DNA from: Geobacter sp. UBA6169
GTDB taxonomy: Bacteria; Desulfobacterota; Desulfuromonadia; Geobacterales; Pseudopelobacteraceae
Direction: 5' to 3'
Length of the DNA: 5,249 nt
Assembly (NCBI GenBank): GCA_002422265.1
Contig: DIUB01000072.1
Coordinates: 959 to 6,207 of the forward strand
The stretch's first letter is position 1; the number at the start of each line of letters is the position of its first letter. The notes beneath the pieces were generated by a model. It saw nothing but the letters and a program-made list of their open reading frames with translations, was not told the DNA's origin and searched no databases. The translations under genes were made by a program, and so were the position numbers. This document shows positions 3,973 through 5,249 of this stretch, one piece after another.

Positions 3973-5249
3973 ATGAAACCGCTTTTTCTCAACCCGCCCA
4001 CCTTCGAAGATTTTGACGGCGGCGCCGGTGCCCGCTACCAGGCTTCACGCGAGGTCACCTCATTCTGGTACCCCACCTGGCTCTGCTTTCCTGCCGGCAT
4101 GATCGAAGGAAGCCGCGTGGTGGATGCACCGGTGCAGAAACTGGATCTGCCTGCCTGCCTGGAGATTGCCAAGCAGTTCGATATGGTGGTGATGTATACT
4201 TCTACCCCCACCCTGCAGCTGGATATCGAGACCGCACGCCGGATAAAGGAGGTCAAGCCGGATATCGTTACCGTGTTGACCGGCCCCCATGTTACTATTC
4301 TGCCTGAAGAGTCGCTGAAAGCCGGTAGCGGCATCATCGACATTGTCTGCCGGGGAGAGTTCGACTACTCCACCAAAGAGTTATGCGAAGGACGTGAATG
4401 GCAGAAGGTGGACGGCATCAGCTTTGTCAAGGACGGCAAGGTGATGCACACCCCGGATCGCCCACTGATCGAAGACCTTGATGCCCTGCCGTTTGTGGCG
4501 CCGGTCTACCGTCGTGATCTGCCGATTGCCGAGTACGTGATCCCCCACTTCAAAAATCCCTATGTCTCGATCTACTCCAGCCGTGGCTGCCCCTCAAAGT
4601 GCATCTACTGCCTCTGGCCCCAGACCTTTTCCGGTCGCCAGATGCGGACCCGCTCACCGCAGAACGTCTATGACGAGGTCAAGTGGATCGTGGACAATAT
4701 CCCGGAGATGCGGGAGCTGTCCTTTGACGACGACACTTTTACCGCCAGCCGGCAGCATGCCCGCGAAGTGGCCAGGCTGCTCAAGCCGCTGGGAATCTCC
4801 TGGACCGCCAACTCACGGGCCAACTGTGATTACGAGACCCTCAAGATCATGCGTGAGGGAGGCCTGCGCCACGTGGTAGTAGGCTATGAATCAGGCAATG
4901 AACAAATCCTGAAGAACATCAAAAAGGGGGTCACCAAAGAACAGGCGATCCAGTTCACCAGGGACTGCAAGAAGCTGGGGCTGTCAGTCCACGGCGCCTT
5001 TATCATGGGGTTGCCGGGCGAAACCAAAGAGACCATTCGCGAGACCATCGAGTTTGCCAAACAACTTGACCTGAACTCACTGCAGGCCTCGCTGGCCTCG
5101 CCCTACCCCGGCACCGAGTTCTACACCCTGGCCAAAGAACAGGGTTGGATCGCCTCGGACGACTTTATCGATAACACCGGCCACCAGAAGTGCGTGATCA
5201 ACTACCCCAATCTGACCAATGCCGAGATCTTCAACTCGGTGGAGGAGTT
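3973..5249 (+). CDS. hpnJ: Hopanoid-associated B12-binding-domain radical SAM protein HpnJ (partial, right edge)
   Basis: 425 codons are seen; the frame is open at the window end, and family members run to about 470 aa, so most of the protein is here. The start (MKPLFLNPPTFEDFDGGAGARYQ..., with FWYPTW at 31-36) is close to what I recall of HpnJ. Residues 1 to about 140 form a B12-binding-like Rossmann domain without the DxHxxG base-off motif; LTGPHVTILPE lies at 102-112. The radical SAM core has CxxxCxxC at C206, C210 and C213 for the 4Fe-4S cluster, FDDDTF (251-256), VVVGYESGNE (301-310) and FIMGLPGET (343-351). HpnJ has been linked to formation of the cyclitol ether head group of bacteriohopanetetrol, by ring contraction of the amino-sugar form, in concert with HpnI and HpnK. 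AAGGAG (3962-3967) lies 5 nt before the ATG. Other B12-binding radical SAM proteins are the alternative; the N-terminus favours HpnJ. Confidence 0.88.
   Translation, partial: MKPLFLNPPTFEDFDGGAGARYQASREVTSFWYPTWLCFPAGMIEGSRVVDAPVQKLDLPACLEIAKQFDMVVMYTSTPTLQLDIETARRIKEVKPDIVTVLTGPHVTILPEESLKAGSGIIDIVCRGEFDYSTKELCEGREWQKVDGISFVKDGKVMHTPDRPLIEDLDALPFVAPVYRRDLPIAEYVIPHFKNPYVSIYSSRGCPSKCIYCLWPQTFSGRQMRTRSPQNVYDEVKWIVDNIPEMRELSFDDDTFTASRQHAREVARLLKPLGISWTANSRANCDYETLKIMREGGLRHVVVGYESGNEQILKNIKKGVTKEQAIQFTRDCKKLGLSVHGAFIMGLPGETKETIRETIEFAKQLDLNSLQASLASPYPGTEFYTLAKEQGWIASDDFIDNTGHQKCVINYPNLTNAEIFNSVEE

Noticed and set aside
4562..4879. 105-codon plus-strand open frame inside hpnJ
   Set aside because: It lies in another frame of a clearly coding radical SAM gene, across its CxxxCxxC motif; a shadow.

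Overview
The window looks like chromosomal DNA from a Geobacter-type deltaproteobacterium (Geobacteraceae, possibly the Trichlorobacter/Pelobacter propionicus side). This is an inference from three things: GC-rich coding with strong AAGGAG ribosome sites, a likely sigma-54 promoter, and an HpnJ-type hopanoid radical SAM gene near cobalamin genes. I could not run any database search.

Left part (1-2199): the N-terminal membrane half of a type I ABC exporter runs leftward off the edge. Divergent from it, behind a good sigma-70 type promoter, is a two-gene cobalamin (nucleotide loop assembly) operon, cobU-cobC. It is closed by a hairpin that can also serve the convergent gene on the other side.

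Middle part (2200-3828), all on the minus strand: this holds three independent transcription units of little-known genes. Read in the direction of transcription they are: (a) a small secreted protein with two cysteines (109 aa) ending in a strong intrinsic terminator; (b) a pair of tandem, paralogous single-helix membrane peptides of 50 and 48 aa, with near-identical ribosome sites and N-termini, behind a candidate sigma-54 -24/-12 promoter whose upstream region carries a cluster of GTTGC/GCAAC dyads; (c) a DUF3467-like 127-aa protein with its own sigma-70 type promoter. The peptide pair and its regulatory region are the most novel-looking part of the window.

Right part (3829-5249): a compact divergent promoter region, in which both -35 boxes lie in the arms of one inverted repeat, separates the secreted protein from an HpnJ-type B12-binding-domain radical SAM enzyme that is cut by the window end. 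HpnJ acts in hopanoid side-chain modification. The nearby cobU-cobC pair is a possible, but only circumstantial, functional link through cobalamin.

No tRNA, rRNA, CRISPR array, insertion sequence or prophage gene was seen.
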